From positions 18,105,672 through 18,169,671 of the forward strand of contig JABBOT010000004.1 in assembly GCA_016165875.1 (NCBI GenBank): a stretch of 64,000 bases of DNA, in the 5' to 3' direction. This document shows positions 11,116 to 25,500 of this stretch, piece by piece. The position numbers and the translations under genes are program-made. The first letter of the stretch is position 1; each line of letters opens with the position of its first letter. The notes under the pieces are model-generated. The model was not told where the DNA came from, did not search any database, and saw only the letters and a program-made list of their open reading frames with translations. This DNA comes from Acanthopleura granulata. Lineage: Eukaryota > Mollusca > Polyplacophora > Chitonida > Chitonidae.

Positions 11116-13569
11116 TTAAGACCAACAACAGAATCGAGCAAGTATGAGTACTTTTGTAATTGACAACATTTCAGATCAGATACAGTGTTTATTTTATCGT
11201 TATTCAAATGAGAATAATCCAAGCCTCAGAATACTTGTCTTTTTTGCTTGTGAAGATGTACATTTAAGTGTTGATTGGGGGATTAGATGTAACTTATCCA
11301 AGTGGATAGTTACATTATGAATATAATGGTTTGAATTTCACGGCATGTTCTGTATGAAGATTAACCAGCTGCTTTATACACTCATCACATTTTGATGTAA
11401 TGTATTTATGAAGGCAACTTTGAAAAATGTCTATTTTAGAAACCCTGGGGTGCATAGGATCTGAATTACTTGTCAGATTTCACATATTATTTCAGATGAC
11501 ACAACCTTTGGTGGTTGACTGTGATCAGTGTACATCATCCATAGTCATTGTTAAAGAAAGCAGAACAAATAATACATGTACATGTATAACCTGAGTTGTA
11601 TGGAAAGAGGAATGGCTCCATAAATCTACTTTTAAACCAACTTTCAATTTGGAGTTCTTATGAGGCCATGGGATGTGCTGTGTTAGACAAATTGAAAGCA
11701 TAATGTCACATCACTCATGTCCTGCACACATATAGCTAAAAGGCAAGAAACAGTTTGCCTGATGTCAGTGTAAACAGCTGAATTCACAGGTGATAGAAAT
11801 ACTAGTACCTTGCATTAGATTGGATAAACCGGATAACGTGGTACTGTCAGTTTTCTCAGTGTATGCATTTTATCTTACTTTGTTTTGCTGTATGTTGGTT
11901 ATTGAGCATCACAAATATAAAAATATTTGCTTATTAAATGTTTGGTACTTTATTGATTCATATACATACTTAGCCTGGCTGTTTTTCCTTTTAACTTTTA
12001 TTATTTGAAGTTGTGACCAATCGTCTTGCTTAACCTTAACAATTACCAGAAATCAATAAGTGCCATCCGTTTAAAGTAATGGCATGTAGAGCTTAATTAC
12101 AAGTTCTCTAGCCAGAGGACTACCCCTATATTTATGAGGTGGCACGTTCCGATCCAGTCCCTGTTGTATCAGATGTCGCTTAATTTACATCAGGAGGTTC
12201 CTGAGGTGGCCGAAGAGGTGCGTTGGTCATTTCCTCCCTCCCATAAACCTGATAACAGTCACCAGAGTGAAGAAGTCTGGGGTACAGAGTACTCAAATCA
12301 AATTACCTGTAATTGCTGGAGTCACCTGCATGTTTAAGGTGGCTTTGAGATTTGGCCAGGATGACCCGCAGTTGGTCTGGACATTTCCTGTGAGGAGGCA
12401 ACTTTCATGTGAAGAAGTCATTAGGTGTGAAGAGCATTATTGTGATGTTTCTCACGAGATTCGACCACTTGTGTATTTTATACCAGGTCTAGAAGAACAA
12501 AGGGTGTCCTCTTCCAACCCCGAATGCCAACCCACAATAATTAGTGACTAGTCTTCTCTTCTACAACCCATGTTTTACCGATGAACTGCATGTTTATAAA
12601 CAATAAATGTGTGTGTAAGACTAACTTGTTTAACTCCTTACAAGTACATGTCAACCTAAGCTGAGTTAGTTCATCAAAGTTGGATCTTACCATTAAAAAT
12701 TTATTATGAGATGTTCACATGCTCATTCTTGGCCAGTTGTAGTTTGGTAGGCACACTGCTGTCTTCTGTTTTTGACAGTGTGCGTGTACATGTTAGTCTT
12801 TATGTGTCTTTACTCCAAAAGACCATTAGCTCTGACAGTCTTACTAAATCAGCATATTTCAGAATGTGGATTCTACAGATAAAAACTTGTGTAGCAAGGT
12901 GATCTTAAATGTGCATTTTCAAAACTGAAGCCAGGATAGTTAAATACAAGCTTGAGGTAGACTTGACACACTGATGCAATGTATAGTTTGTAACCAAACC
13001 ATTCTTTCAATGGAACTATGAAGATATGAAGATGTATGTTTCATTAAAGGACATGCCTGTAACTAGAATGTGAATTTGGATGCTACGGTTTAGAGCACAG
13101 CTTGAAAACCCTGGTGTTTTCTCAGTGTGTCCCATCTCAGTTGCTCTCGTTGTAAATTGATGCACACTGTGGTATGATACCTGTCTTCAAATTTTATTAA
13201 CTCTTCAAAGAATTTAATGGTTGTGAGAAACACGATTGGATCTATCACTCATTGTGTTCTGTGGCATTCTCGGACTTTTTTATGTCACGTCCAGAGTGAA
13301 CCACAGGCAGGAACAAAAGAACAGTTATGTTCTTCAGAAACTTCGCAACAAATCAGTGTTTGGGAAGTGGTCTTAATCAGGAACCCTATTTCTCATATCT
13401 TAATAATTCAACAAAAACAAAGCAAAAATGCAAGTCTGACAAAGACATATTTTCTTCTTTTGGGGCTATATGGATATGGTAGGTAATCAGTATAGTTTAG
13501 ATATAGGTTGAATGAATGTAACAAACTATTCTAGGCTATAATATAGTCTTCTGTATGTTGTTGTTGCAG
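11116..13569. other. Non-coding upstream of first located TRAPPC13 exon
   Basis: No exon could be supported. Around 12100-12550 the base composition is more GC-rich and two overlapping frames are open, with a tRNA-promoter-like patch (GCACGTTCCGATCCAG), so an old SINE-like insert is possible. The expected TRAPPC13 first exon, roughly fifteen codons ending in a single leftover G, was looked for and not found. Confidence 0.35.
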
Positions 13570-16500
13570 TGATGCGCCTTACAAAGCCAACACTTATGCC
13601 CTTCTCCCCAATCCTGTGCGAAGAGTCTGACCTTCACGGTGATCTTCTCAGCCAGCAGGTGAGGAATGATATTTCCAAGCCAGGAAACCTACCGAACTTC
13701 ATCTTTGGAGATTTATTGACACTTCCACAAAATTTTGGGTAAGTTTCCTTGCTTTTCACTTTTGAACGGTGGTGAGGAAATGTGAGATTTCATGGTCCCT
13801 CTGCACCTACAGTGTATGCTCACATAGTTGATAAATGCAATGTATGAACACCTTGATTTCTGCCATATAATGATTTGAAATATCTTGAATGGTAGTAAAT
13901 GAAGGGGCCTACGTTACATGGCCAAATGATTACTGTGCCAGCGCAGAACACTGATTCAGGAGCCCCATGCCAATATGTTCACTTTGATTTCCAATACAAA
14001 AGATCTAGCTTATGCTGGTTTCTTCACTTTTGGTACATTGAAAGGTTTGCTAGCGATGCGCTGATGGATGTTGGTTTTCCTCAGGTTTCCTCCTGCCATA
14101 ATGCTATTAGTACGAGTGGAATATTCTTGAGTAGGGCATAAAACACCAATGAAATAAATAAAATAAATCATTGACACAAGAATCATTTGTGATTTGATAA
14201 TTTATTGAGTGCCATATAGTTTAAATTGCTTGCACTTATTTACATGTATCAAGTGGCTTGTAAGAAATAAAATAGCCAGTAGTCCATATTGACCCTTGTA
14301 CAGAGATTGTGATATATGAAAATCCTGACAAAAGGCTTGTAAGCAATTGTGACAGCAAGGGATAAAGCAAATGAGTATGTAAAGCCAGCTAAGTACATGG
14401 GTTGTAGGGTACAAGAGGCTGTACATTTAATGAGTTTGAATTGTAGCCTGTTCAGAATAATTCCGATTCAAGGAGTCTGCTGGTTCTGTATTCCAACTTC
14501 ATTTACATCTACATGTATAACAAGATGCCTTTTCTGAGAATGCATTGCTCAGCATTCACAGATTCTTCTGGGCCACCACTCTTTAGTATTATTATTATTA
14601 TTATTATTATTTTATTTTTTTATTTTTTTTTTGGCTGTGATTATTAGTCAACTGGGCTAACATTTGTACACATTTGTTGAAGGAAAATGTAATATAATAG
14701 GCATAATTTATATGCTTCTTCACACAAAATTATGCCAGCTTAACAATGGCACCATTTTCTTGTCAGCAGCATTTCATGTAAGTTTACAAATATATGTGTG
14801 AATTGTGGAAAATGAAAAAAAACAAAAAACAAGAAATGTGTTTTATTTGCAGGAACATCTTTCTTGGGGAGACGTTTTCCAGTTACATCAGTGTTAACAA
14901 TGACAGCAGTCAGGTGTGCAGGGAAATTATTGTTAAGGTAAGATTCCTGTTATCCATAAATTCTTCACAGAATCTTAAACCAACTTTTACTAGAATGGAT
15001 TGTAACCTTGTCTGGAAATGTACTTTTTTCATTCTTTTATGAGTATTTTGTTTTGAAAAAAAAAACAGCTCTGGTGAAAATGATGAATTTGCAATGAATT
15101 ACAGTTCTCACCCAAACTGATTACATCTGTCTGAATAGTTTATGCTTGCCCTTAATGGCAAACTCCGTTGTTGTCTTTGCACTGTGGTGAAAGGAATATG
15201 TAGCCTGAGCATTTCTTGATTAAGTAATCAGTGAAATATCCTTGAAATAAAGATGTACTCTTCGGTACAGTCCTATGAAAGTTGTGGCCATACAGGCAGG
15301 AAAGAAAATGCACTTGTGGGCTTAGTAAATCACAAAAAACAGAGAATTAGTGACCCACACATCTGACGCAGTTGCAATTCTTAAAAAATACACCAGCTCT
15401 GATGTTTTCGTTAGTGGATTTCAGGCTGTCCTATTTTCTCATGTGATATTGTGATATTTTTGGTCAACAGGCGGATCTTCAAACAAGCTCACAGAGACTG
15501 GCTCTCTCTGGAGTGAATGCTCAGCCAATAAAACTCGGTCCAGATGAGAGCATGGATGATGTCATACATCACGAAGTTAAAGAACTTGGCACACACATGT
15601 GAGTACAATTGTGCTCGTGAAGCGCTGAAGTGCAAATGCAGTTCACAAGATGGGATTCCCAACAGCAGACAGTGATGTGCTTTTACATGGCTTAACCTGA
15701 TTTGTATAGGCGAGAAATTGTGTGCAGTCACGCCCATTAATCTCAGACTTTGTGTAAACATTACCAAACATGAAGATATTACAAATTCGGCAGATTTGAC
15801 AAGATGTGAATAACCTATAGGAGCTATCCCTGCCCAATCATAGTAAGGTTCTTTTATTCTGATCTACATGCAAAACTGTTCTTAACGTTGGTACACAGCT
15901 TCCCCAGTGTGCAAGGACAGAGATCTCATATTAGTTGAGGAGATTATTTGCTGTTATTAGTTTTAGCGAGGTATTTTAGAAATTCGTTCATGTCAACATC
16001 TCATTTGTTATGTTATTTTAAGATGAGTTGCAGTGAGTTAGATTGATCTCTCCCCTCATATTTTAAAGGATTAGTGTCCAAATTTTGCTACTGGCCCTAA
16101 TTATGAAGATTATAACCTGTTTTCACAGTTTATTACTGGAAGGGCTTCTGAGAATCCTGAAAAAACAATAGATTTACTGCCCTAGCCGATCGCCTGCTGG
16201 CCGTCAAGTACAGCTCAATGGGTGACGTCATATATGGTCAACCCAAGATTCTAGCTGCATGCAAGCAGATATGTTGCCATATCAATTTAAACCCATAGTG
16301 GACGTTAATGTTCCGATTTTTGACACTAGCATGTGTGGTTAGACTTCGGATTCTGAGTTTCAAGATGATGAATATGATCTTTGTCCAGGCATTGGTAAAC
16401 TATAGCTTTACTTTCTGCACGCACTGTATGTTTTGTGTGTGTATCTTCATGGGAAAAGCCACACAAAAATGAGGTTGTGGTGCATGAAAACACCATGAAA

Positions 16501-19500
16501 AACTGTATCTGAAAATACTTTCACTCAATTTTTTAGATTTTTTTTCCCATCAAATTGACTACAGTCAGATATTTTGGTTGTATAGTGGGTTTTATGGACC
16601 ATTTTTATAAAGTGGTCCTTCAGTGACATCGCACATTTTTGTACAGCTTTATATTCAGCTCTGAATGAAGTTCTTGTGAAGAGGGCTCATGTAGTGGTTG
16701 TCGGTGTATGAAAAAGCTAATGTGACATAGAATTTTTGCTTTAGGACCGTAGAAAAGTCATTGTGACATCATATCATCAATGTAGTCCATAAACCTGCCA
16801 TACAATCCAAACATTTGACTGCATTTATGTTGGTGAAAAAAAAATCAGTGATGATATTTTCAGACAGTAATGATTTGTCCACTCGCCATGACTTCATATT
16901 TGCAGTGTCTTTCTCTTTAAAATTTAATATTTGTTTACTATTCTTTCCCTCTGACCACTGTAAATATCATTCTACTCCCCGAGCTGTATTCAGCTGTATT
17001 CCTCTCGTAGCTTTATGCTGTAAAATAACATGTGCAGTTAGACTGTTTTTAGTCGGTACAAAATTCTTCCCTCTTTCACTAAAACCATGCCTTACTGATA
17101 ATTAAATCATCTGGAAACTTGAAAAAACTAACTTCAGAATTCTTTTATGACCTATTTTCGCAACCTTATGCAGAACACCAATCCACTTTGTGGCAAAATT
17201 CAATATGCTTGTTGTCACTCTTATAACTTTTTTAACACTGAACTAAATGGCGAAGCACTGAGAACTTGTAAATGTTGGTCTTGTATGACATAATTCTGCG
17301 AGTACTACCAGTTGTTATATCATAGTATAATGATATATACAGAGGTAGCTAATTTTGAATAAATACTAGATCTGGACACTTACCTTTTATAAAGGTTTAC
17401 TACAGTTGAATTTTCATGCCACCCATGTACCTTTGTTGAAAACAGCCAGCTAAGGGATTTGTATAATGCAAAAGTATATATTCTTCAAAACAAAAAAGAG
17501 CGACATTTTGGTGTTTCAGCAAAATTTCAATTTATTTGTCATCTTCAAGGAAATAACATCTATTATCGATGTTCTTACATTGTGCCACATGTAATCTTAT
17601 TAGTGTATGAACAAAAGAGGGCTTGTATTGTTTACCTTGATTTGTTTTCAGTGAATAAGCTGGTGTTTATATCGTAAAGTACATGTACCAGGCTCTGCCG
17701 TTTGTGTCAGTTTTATTTCATGGACTATTGAAAAAGTTTTAGTGAAATAGACAAAATAAATGCAGCACAGTGGCAGTCTACATGTATATTAATACATGTG
17801 CAAGACACGTGCTCTGAGATGTCTTTTTTCAAGCTGCCATGAGAAACACCTGAGCATTTCCATGGCTAATGTAGTATGTCTACTCCGTGCGTCATAGTAA
17901 CTTGACTTCATCAGAAACACAGGTGCAGAGGACACAGTTTAGCTGGTGCTTCAGAGAAATGTGTGATAGTCGCCTGTACAGAAGCTATTCTTAGCCCTAT
18001 CACATATGGCAAAGTTCTAAAGATATTAAACCTGCAAAATTCATGTGACAGTCCACAGTTTTGTCAACCCCATAGCTCTGCAATGTCATAAGCATTTAAT
18101 GTAAGTGCCTCTACCTGTTAATAACTTACAAAACCTTTTTGTAACTCTACGGGCTAGTGCCAGGTTCATGCAGTGCCAGTTATTATGGGTGCCAGGTTTA
18201 AACGTTTGACAAGTTTGTAAATATATGACATAGAAAAACTTTTATATTTGTAAATTTGTTATGATCTGAAATGCAAAAAACAGGAAAACTTACATCATTT
18301 TGTTTTCAGCTCTACTGGTCAAAAACTAGAGGAATTTTTGTACCAACAAGATGCCAGTTGTCTGCCTGTCGGTTTCTGTCTATCCAGTGTCTGTTAACTT
18401 TTCCTTTGAAATGCTACTCCTCCATCACTTTTTATCCGTTTTCAATGAAACTTACATCAAAATACATAAAGGGCTACAACAAGGATATACAAATCATTTG
18501 TTTTCATTTCTCGCTTATTAGAATGCTTAGAATGTTTTTTAGATTGATTTTTAGCTTATGTCCTATCCTGAGTGTCTGGGTCCAATAACAGGGAAGCAGT
18601 GCTAAACAACATGTTTGGGGTGGTATCTTAAAAATTACTGAGCGCATTGAACTCATGAGGGGGATAATCCATTGTTGATTCTGTGTGTGCATATTAAATA
18701 CCGTAAATTACGGTATTAGTTAGTGTACTGTGTATTAGAATCTGTGTTAAACAAAAACTGTGTAGAGTTTTATGGCTCCCCGTTGAAGAAGGAATCAGCA
18801 TTGTAGGGTTTTCATCAAGTCTTCAGTTTCATGCTGCCTTTTAAAAGTATCACAGTGATACGCTCATGGCAAGTTGTTTGGCTTCAGTCACATGGAAGAA
18901 AGCAGTCATTTGTTAGTAATGTCATAATAAATGTATTAATAAATGTGTAATGACATGTTCTTGGTTTCACAGATTGGTTTGTGCTGTTAGTTACACAACA
19001 CAGGCAGGTGAAAAGATGTACTTCAGAAAGTTCTTTAAATTCCAGGTATGAGGGTTTCAGTGTTTTTGCATTAATTGGCCTCCACTGAATTACCTCCCTT
19101 GAAGTTGCTCTCATATATTAACTGCATATTAGTTATGGCCCTCTATGGTTAGGTGAGACCTTGGAAGTGGCTGCATATGACGTAATTAAGTTAATGTAAG
19201 GTCAGTGGGCAATAATTTTATAAATCTTGATCACAACAAAGTACATTTATTTGCAAGGTTGAGAATTTTTAGGGAAAATTGATGATTTGGTGTTTTATCT
19301 TGCCCTAAATCACTGTCTGCGTTTGATTTTGTCAGTGCCTTTTTGTCCACATACATGTAGTACAGCGAACAAATTCACATATATCAGTCCAATATCGTTT
19401 GTCACCTGTGATCATCTCCAGCCATGGTATATGTAATTTTGGGTCATGTGTTTGTGAATAGAGAAGAACTCCACCGACTGTAGAGTAGGACACTTGTCAA

Positions 19501-22500
19501 TTTTCATAATTATCTTGTGAAACAGTTAGTGAACAGTGAGCTATTCAGCAATGTTTGTTTACTATTTTGAGTGAAAAATGTGCATCCTGATGCATAGAAA
19601 AGAGTAGATTGCTGCTGTGAAAACAAGCCATTCAGGCTGTTTAACACATTCTCACGGATCATAGTTTCATATGGCAAAAACTGATTTCACATTATTTTAT
19701 GTTTGCTGTCAGCTGACAAGGAAAGTAATTGAGTGCAAGCCAATTGATAGTAACAAGGATATTAAAGAAACACCTGAGTGTGAAGCATTACAAAAGTAAA
19801 TGTACATATGTATAACACAAGTTGTCAGTGTAAAACATCCTGAATAAATAGTTGTTTTGTAAATATACATTAGATTTCATGTACGTAATAGAGACATAAA
19901 GATAAAAGCAATAGACACACCAATCAAACATCGGTATATACATAAATACAGTAAATTATCTTCTTGCTTTTGAATATAGGTGCTCAAGCCATTAGATGTC
20001 AAGACTAAATTTTACAATGCCGAGGTAAGTGTCCGCCTATTTATGTGTGTATATCATGCTAGTGTGTGAAAAGACTGTGTGAGAACTAATACTATGATCT
20101 GCCGAAGTATCGGTTTAGAGGTCTCAAAAAGTGGTACGGCATCAAAGGTTGACTTTTTGCATTGTCTTACACTACATACCTGGGATAGCTTTCATTCTTC
20201 TCAGCTCTTCTTTCAGAGAACAGATCTGTGCTCTTTTTGTCCACAAATGTAGAACTGGTCTTATTGCATGTACTTGTACTGCCTATAACATGTAGAAGCT
20301 GCACTCCAGCTTAACAGGTTTCTTTTATGAAATAATAGTGACTTTATATCACATTGTTGTGCATGCATAACAAAGACCATTAATCACAATTTACACCATT
20401 GTATCAGCCATATCAACAGGATTCAAACTAAAGGAATGTTGGGATTAAACCACACAGGTGATCCAAACTGAAAAGTTGACAATGAATATATAGGACTGTC
20501 TAACCTTTAGTTTTTAATGGAGTAAATTTTGTCCATTTTTGTAAGAATGACCCTGGCAGTAATTAGCAACTCGCCACCTGGATCTCAATGAACACATCAT
20601 TTGGCTTGTAGTTAATTGTAACCTTACAGTATTTGCTATTTTCCAATAAACAGGTGATTTAAAGCTAGGGTTACTTGAGATTTAACATAAACCTGGATTT
20701 TGTTCATAGCTTGATTACAACAGAGGTAAACCAACCAACTTACCAAATCATTGAATGTAGATTCAGATTAGATGGAATATGTATGTGAAAGCCAAGCTGG
20801 GAACATGGCTATTAAAGCAGCTCAGAGCCATACTTTCTGCAATTCTAATTAATAATAATAATAATAGTCCTTGTTTACTGAGAGTAATACACACTCTGGC
20901 AACATAGTTGATTTTTCTTGAAGCCTTCTTTCTCTGTGGCGATCTACTATGAATTATTGGATTTTAAAGAAAAACCCCAAAAAGTTCAGTGTCTGGAAAT
21001 GTTACCTGCATCTTTGCTGATTTCCAGGACCTGTTGTATCATAGATATTTGTGATGACCAGTAAAGCGTAAAGAGAAAACAAAATGCGCACTTGTATTAG
21101 AAATGCTGCCTTTCAAGTGACAGTTCTTTTTGCATGAGAATGAAACTCACACTTGATCATTTGCATTTGTTCTACATAAAAAGCATCACCTCTGAGCAGG
21201 AGCATTTATAAAATTTTCTGATTAGTACATGTAGTTATGATTAAGAAATATTATTAAAAACTACCCAGCTGTCACCAGGGTTATACATATATATATATAT
21301 GGGGTAGCCTGAGACCACTGTCTAGGGGTGGCTTTTATTTGCTGATAAGAGGGGACTGCTGGCCACCTTTAGCCCGATGGCAATGATGTGGACCCAGTTT
21401 AGGTAAAATGCTTGTAAGGTGTTACCTCCTCGCTCAATTCTGCTACAAGAAATTCTTCCCGAATACACATAAAGCACCTTAATTCCAAAAGTTGAATTAT
21501 ATGCGCACATTTTGCCATAGTTGCTACTTAGTATTACCTCACCATTCTCAAGTAAATCTTAGCAGAAGTAGACAATGTGATCACTTGGCATATGCTCATC
21601 ACGGGTTTTCCATAACGTCATATCTTGAAATTTACATCCATACAAAACAAATCTACACCTTTAATCAATTTGTGTAAAGGTCAACCACAGATGCCCATGC
21701 GCGGGGAGCAACAACATGGTTTATTAGGTCCATTTATCTGTAACGCACGTGAGTGTAAGTCACTGATGTAAATTATCGTGGATTTACTGATTGTAAAGGC
21801 TACAGAATGTGAACAAATTTGGCAGAAGAACAGGGAATGTCTTGGTGAATGTAGTTTATCTCAGCTTTACTCAGTTAATGCATGTCTTGATTCATTTTGC
21901 AGGGATTTTCAAAGCTACTGTTTTTAAATACCATTATTATAGCTCCTCAGCTGTAATCTGTGCCTAACTCCATATTAAATGATCACAGCCGAGATCCTTG
22001 GCTATATATATGGAGTGAAATATACTCAGGGATTCTAGAGACTTTCAGATGCTGGTTATTTATTTTTTTTTAATTAAAATCTTTTTAATTGAAACCAGAA
22101 AGAGTTACTATCTTTAAACAAGATTGGACATGTTGCACTTCCTTGAGGCCCTCTATAACAATACATGAATATCCATTAATAGGATCTACTGTCATTGAAA
22201 AGAGAAAGTGTTGGAAATGCCCCTTTTATGCAATAATTGTAACAGAATGAATATTATTAACAGGTGCAAACTGTATATGTATGCTGTGGAATGTTTTGCA
22301 GGATTTGAGTTTTTTAAACCACATAAAGCAGTCTTTAATGTGTGGATAATGTTCTGGGGGTCTGCATCAAGAATAAAAATCAAGTGTTCTTGAAGACTTA
22401 CGAAGTTCTAGGTTGGGGATTTTGTCCTTAATTTTATATTCCTGCATTCTGTTTGTTTGGATTTAAATTGAAAATGATACTTCTCTGCTGAGATGTTGTG

Positions 22501-25500
22501 TTCTGTAACCTCGCTGTTCTCCTTATGATGTGTTCACCATGGTTTCATTTGCATGCATGTATTTTCCTACCCCATAACATGCATTTGTTAGTCTCTGGTC
22601 ATATGTTATTACCGGTTCGTGTTGTAATATAAATATCTGCTTGTCTTTCAGGATTATTTAGTAAGTGACATTTTCTTCACACATTTAATACCATAATCCT
22701 TAACATGGTGTGAGATGGGCTTTGTATGGTATGTAGCTATAGCAGTTTCACAGGTGTTGCTTTGTAGTAAATATATCAAGGAGCACCAAATGTGTTTCTC
22801 ATATATTATTCTCTTAGTGTAAACCCAAGGCACATCAGTATGTACACATACCTATCTATGAATACTGCTTGGGTTTTTCACATTCTCTCTGAGTGAGCAC
22901 CACTTTCACAAAGCAGTTTTCATTTTAAATTGAAAAAATGAAATGTAAATGAATTTTATAGATTCAGAAATGTGTTTAATATAGATTTACATGTACATGA
23001 AGAGTAAAAGGAAAGGCCAGGCCACCAGTAACATGCAAGAAAAATATTTTTTAAGGGTGGCAGCAGGGTAAAATTCTTCATACCCATTATTTCAAATTGT
23101 GCTGTGTTATGCTATTATCATATCATGTGACAAAGGGATAATAATTTGATATTCATACAGCCTTCCATGAACACATTGTATCCAAGGGAGGTTGGGATAT
23201 TAGGCCTGTACATTTGTTGCACCCTCAGGCACTATTTAAATAATTAACTTTAGTTCAGTCGAAAACTGTTTTCTGAAACAGGGTTCAGTTATTTTTTTTT
23301 ATAATGTATACATGTGGGGGAGATCTATCTACATGCTTTTCAATCTGAAATCAGACTGGCATTGAAAGTTGGTATCTGCAAGTTTTTAAATGTAGTTTGT
23401 ATCAGTTTAAATAGTTGAATGCCCTATAAGTGCCCCTACAGAAGTAACATTCAAAAATCATATGGATGTCAACCTTGCAGATTTCAGATCAGTGTCATAT
23501 GAAGTCTTCTAATTTACTCCAAAGGTGGATCTCCCTAACCTTTCAATTGATTGGGGTTTCTGATGGATATGGAGGTATCCATGGAGAAATGATAGAATTG
23601 GAAGTAAATCAATTACCCTGTTAGAGATGTGAACATGAGTCATTCTCATGCCTCCAACCTACATGACTCCTAACCCCATTGATCTGTAATACTAGGATTT
23701 GTCTTATGTGGTTCCCGACATATACATGTATTATTCAGTGTGATGGAGGGTGTGGCCGTCCGAGAGGGATTCCGGTTATGCATGTGATGGTTTTTTAATG
23801 TACATACATGTATGCATATGACAAGGCTACATGTACTTTGTTTCTGTAATTCAGTCATTGATTTAAAAGGTTGACCAATTGAGCTCAGGGTGAACTTGGA
23901 TATAATCAAAATAGTTTTACCTCCCTTTCCATCAGGACACCAAGATTGTTTTTTTGTAAACCAAGTGTAACCTTCACATCAGTCTCTTGCTGACAATATC
24001 ACCATGTGAAAAATTCTGCCGTCAGCTGATTATGACTGCATCAGTACATTCATGGTTAAGGGATTTTATAAGATGGTGTATAGGCATTGCTTCAGTGGTA
24101 ATGGGAAAGACAGTGCTTTTCTTGTTGTTTTTTTTGGATGTAAGTATACAAAGGATAAACAGTTTTTATTGTTAAATTAAATGATAGAGAGCCAAAATCT
24201 TTAATTAAACTCTTTTTTGCTGATAATTTTAAAATGCGATCTTTCAAGGTCATCAGTTGAAAGCTCATGTTTAGTTAAATTTTTCAGCTATAACAAAAAA
24301 CTTTTATCTCTAAAAGTATATGTCTGTCCTAGCAGGGTTAACTCCTCTTCTCATATTTGTCTTTATGTAGCTAACACTATTCAGTTTCTTTTGCCCACCC
24401 CTTACAATCCACTTTTACTTTCCTAATTAAGTTATGTTCTTGATTCCAAGTCAAAATAATCATATTATTACATTATTCGAAGAGTTTGTCATTTATGAAA
24501 TCAAACAGAATATTCAAACTGAATAATCAAACTCATTTTACTTGTACATGTACTCTGTGCGACCAAGTTAATGATAACATAGGATCTGACAGTTTGGGAT
24601 CAAGCGTGTCATTGTTCAGAATCCATGAGCTGAGCTATATGTACAAGTAAACTGAGATTTTCTGGCTTTGATTATCACAATAAGAGACGTGTACGTGGAA
24701 TGCAGTTGTCCCTTTTCATATGCTAACTTTGAAAGTGTTATACGGTGACCTTAAGATACATGTACATGGATTGATATCTTGGTGTGGGCAATGCAAAGTT
24801 TTTAGTGTGGAAATATTATAAAGTACAGATAGTTTAAAAATTCTATGCTATCCTTTTTGAAAAAATGGAATACTTGTAAGCCGGTAAGTAAGATAACTTT
24901 GCAATTATAATGTGTTATGTTTTTTCAAGAGAATTCCCAAAAGTGTTTTGATTCATTGTGTATAGAAAGTTTAGAAACTTAGCTGATATATGATAGGAAG
25001 GCTACTTTAGATACTGTATTAATTAAATCAATTTATAATGAATTAGTTGATGTGGTATATGAGTCACCTAATTTTAGTATGCATATGGAGTAAATATTGG
25101 ATTGTTAGTGTCTGTATTAAATATGTTACAGATCGCTGATGTACCAAAAAGAGGAACATCCTTAGGTCATTTATCTTTTTAGTTTGTGCAGTATTTGGTG
25201 TGATATCTGTGACATCTGAATTGTATTACATGGGTTTGAGTAAAACCCTAACTTCTTGATGTTGGCTTGAACATATAACAGATTAGATGTAATTCTCATG
25301 TCATGTTGGAGAATGTCGTGTGTTTGTTCAGTCTGACGAGGTATACCTGGAAGCGCAGATCCAGAATATCACCCCGGGGCCAATTTACATGGAGCATGTT
25401 AGCCTGGAACCTTCGCCCCAGTACACCACCACCCAGCTCAACACGCTGGACGAGAAAGACAAGTAAGAGACAGTCTGTTGCAGTAGCACATCTTCTAGGG

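Noticed and set aside
10953..11222. Minus-strand 89-codon frame with repeated KTLWGYS-like units
   Set aside because: It comes from the 23-bp minisatellite; 1-bp unit changes break the pattern and there is no gene context.
12134..12551. Two overlapping plus-strand frames upstream of TRAPPC13
   Set aside because: Neither matches the expected TRAPPC13 N-terminus or any family I know; a tRNA-promoter-like patch suggests repeat sequence.
18697..18716. Short palindrome TACCGTAAATTACGGTA
   Set aside because: Perfect but only 8 bp per arm in AT-rich intron DNA; expected by chance in 64 kb.
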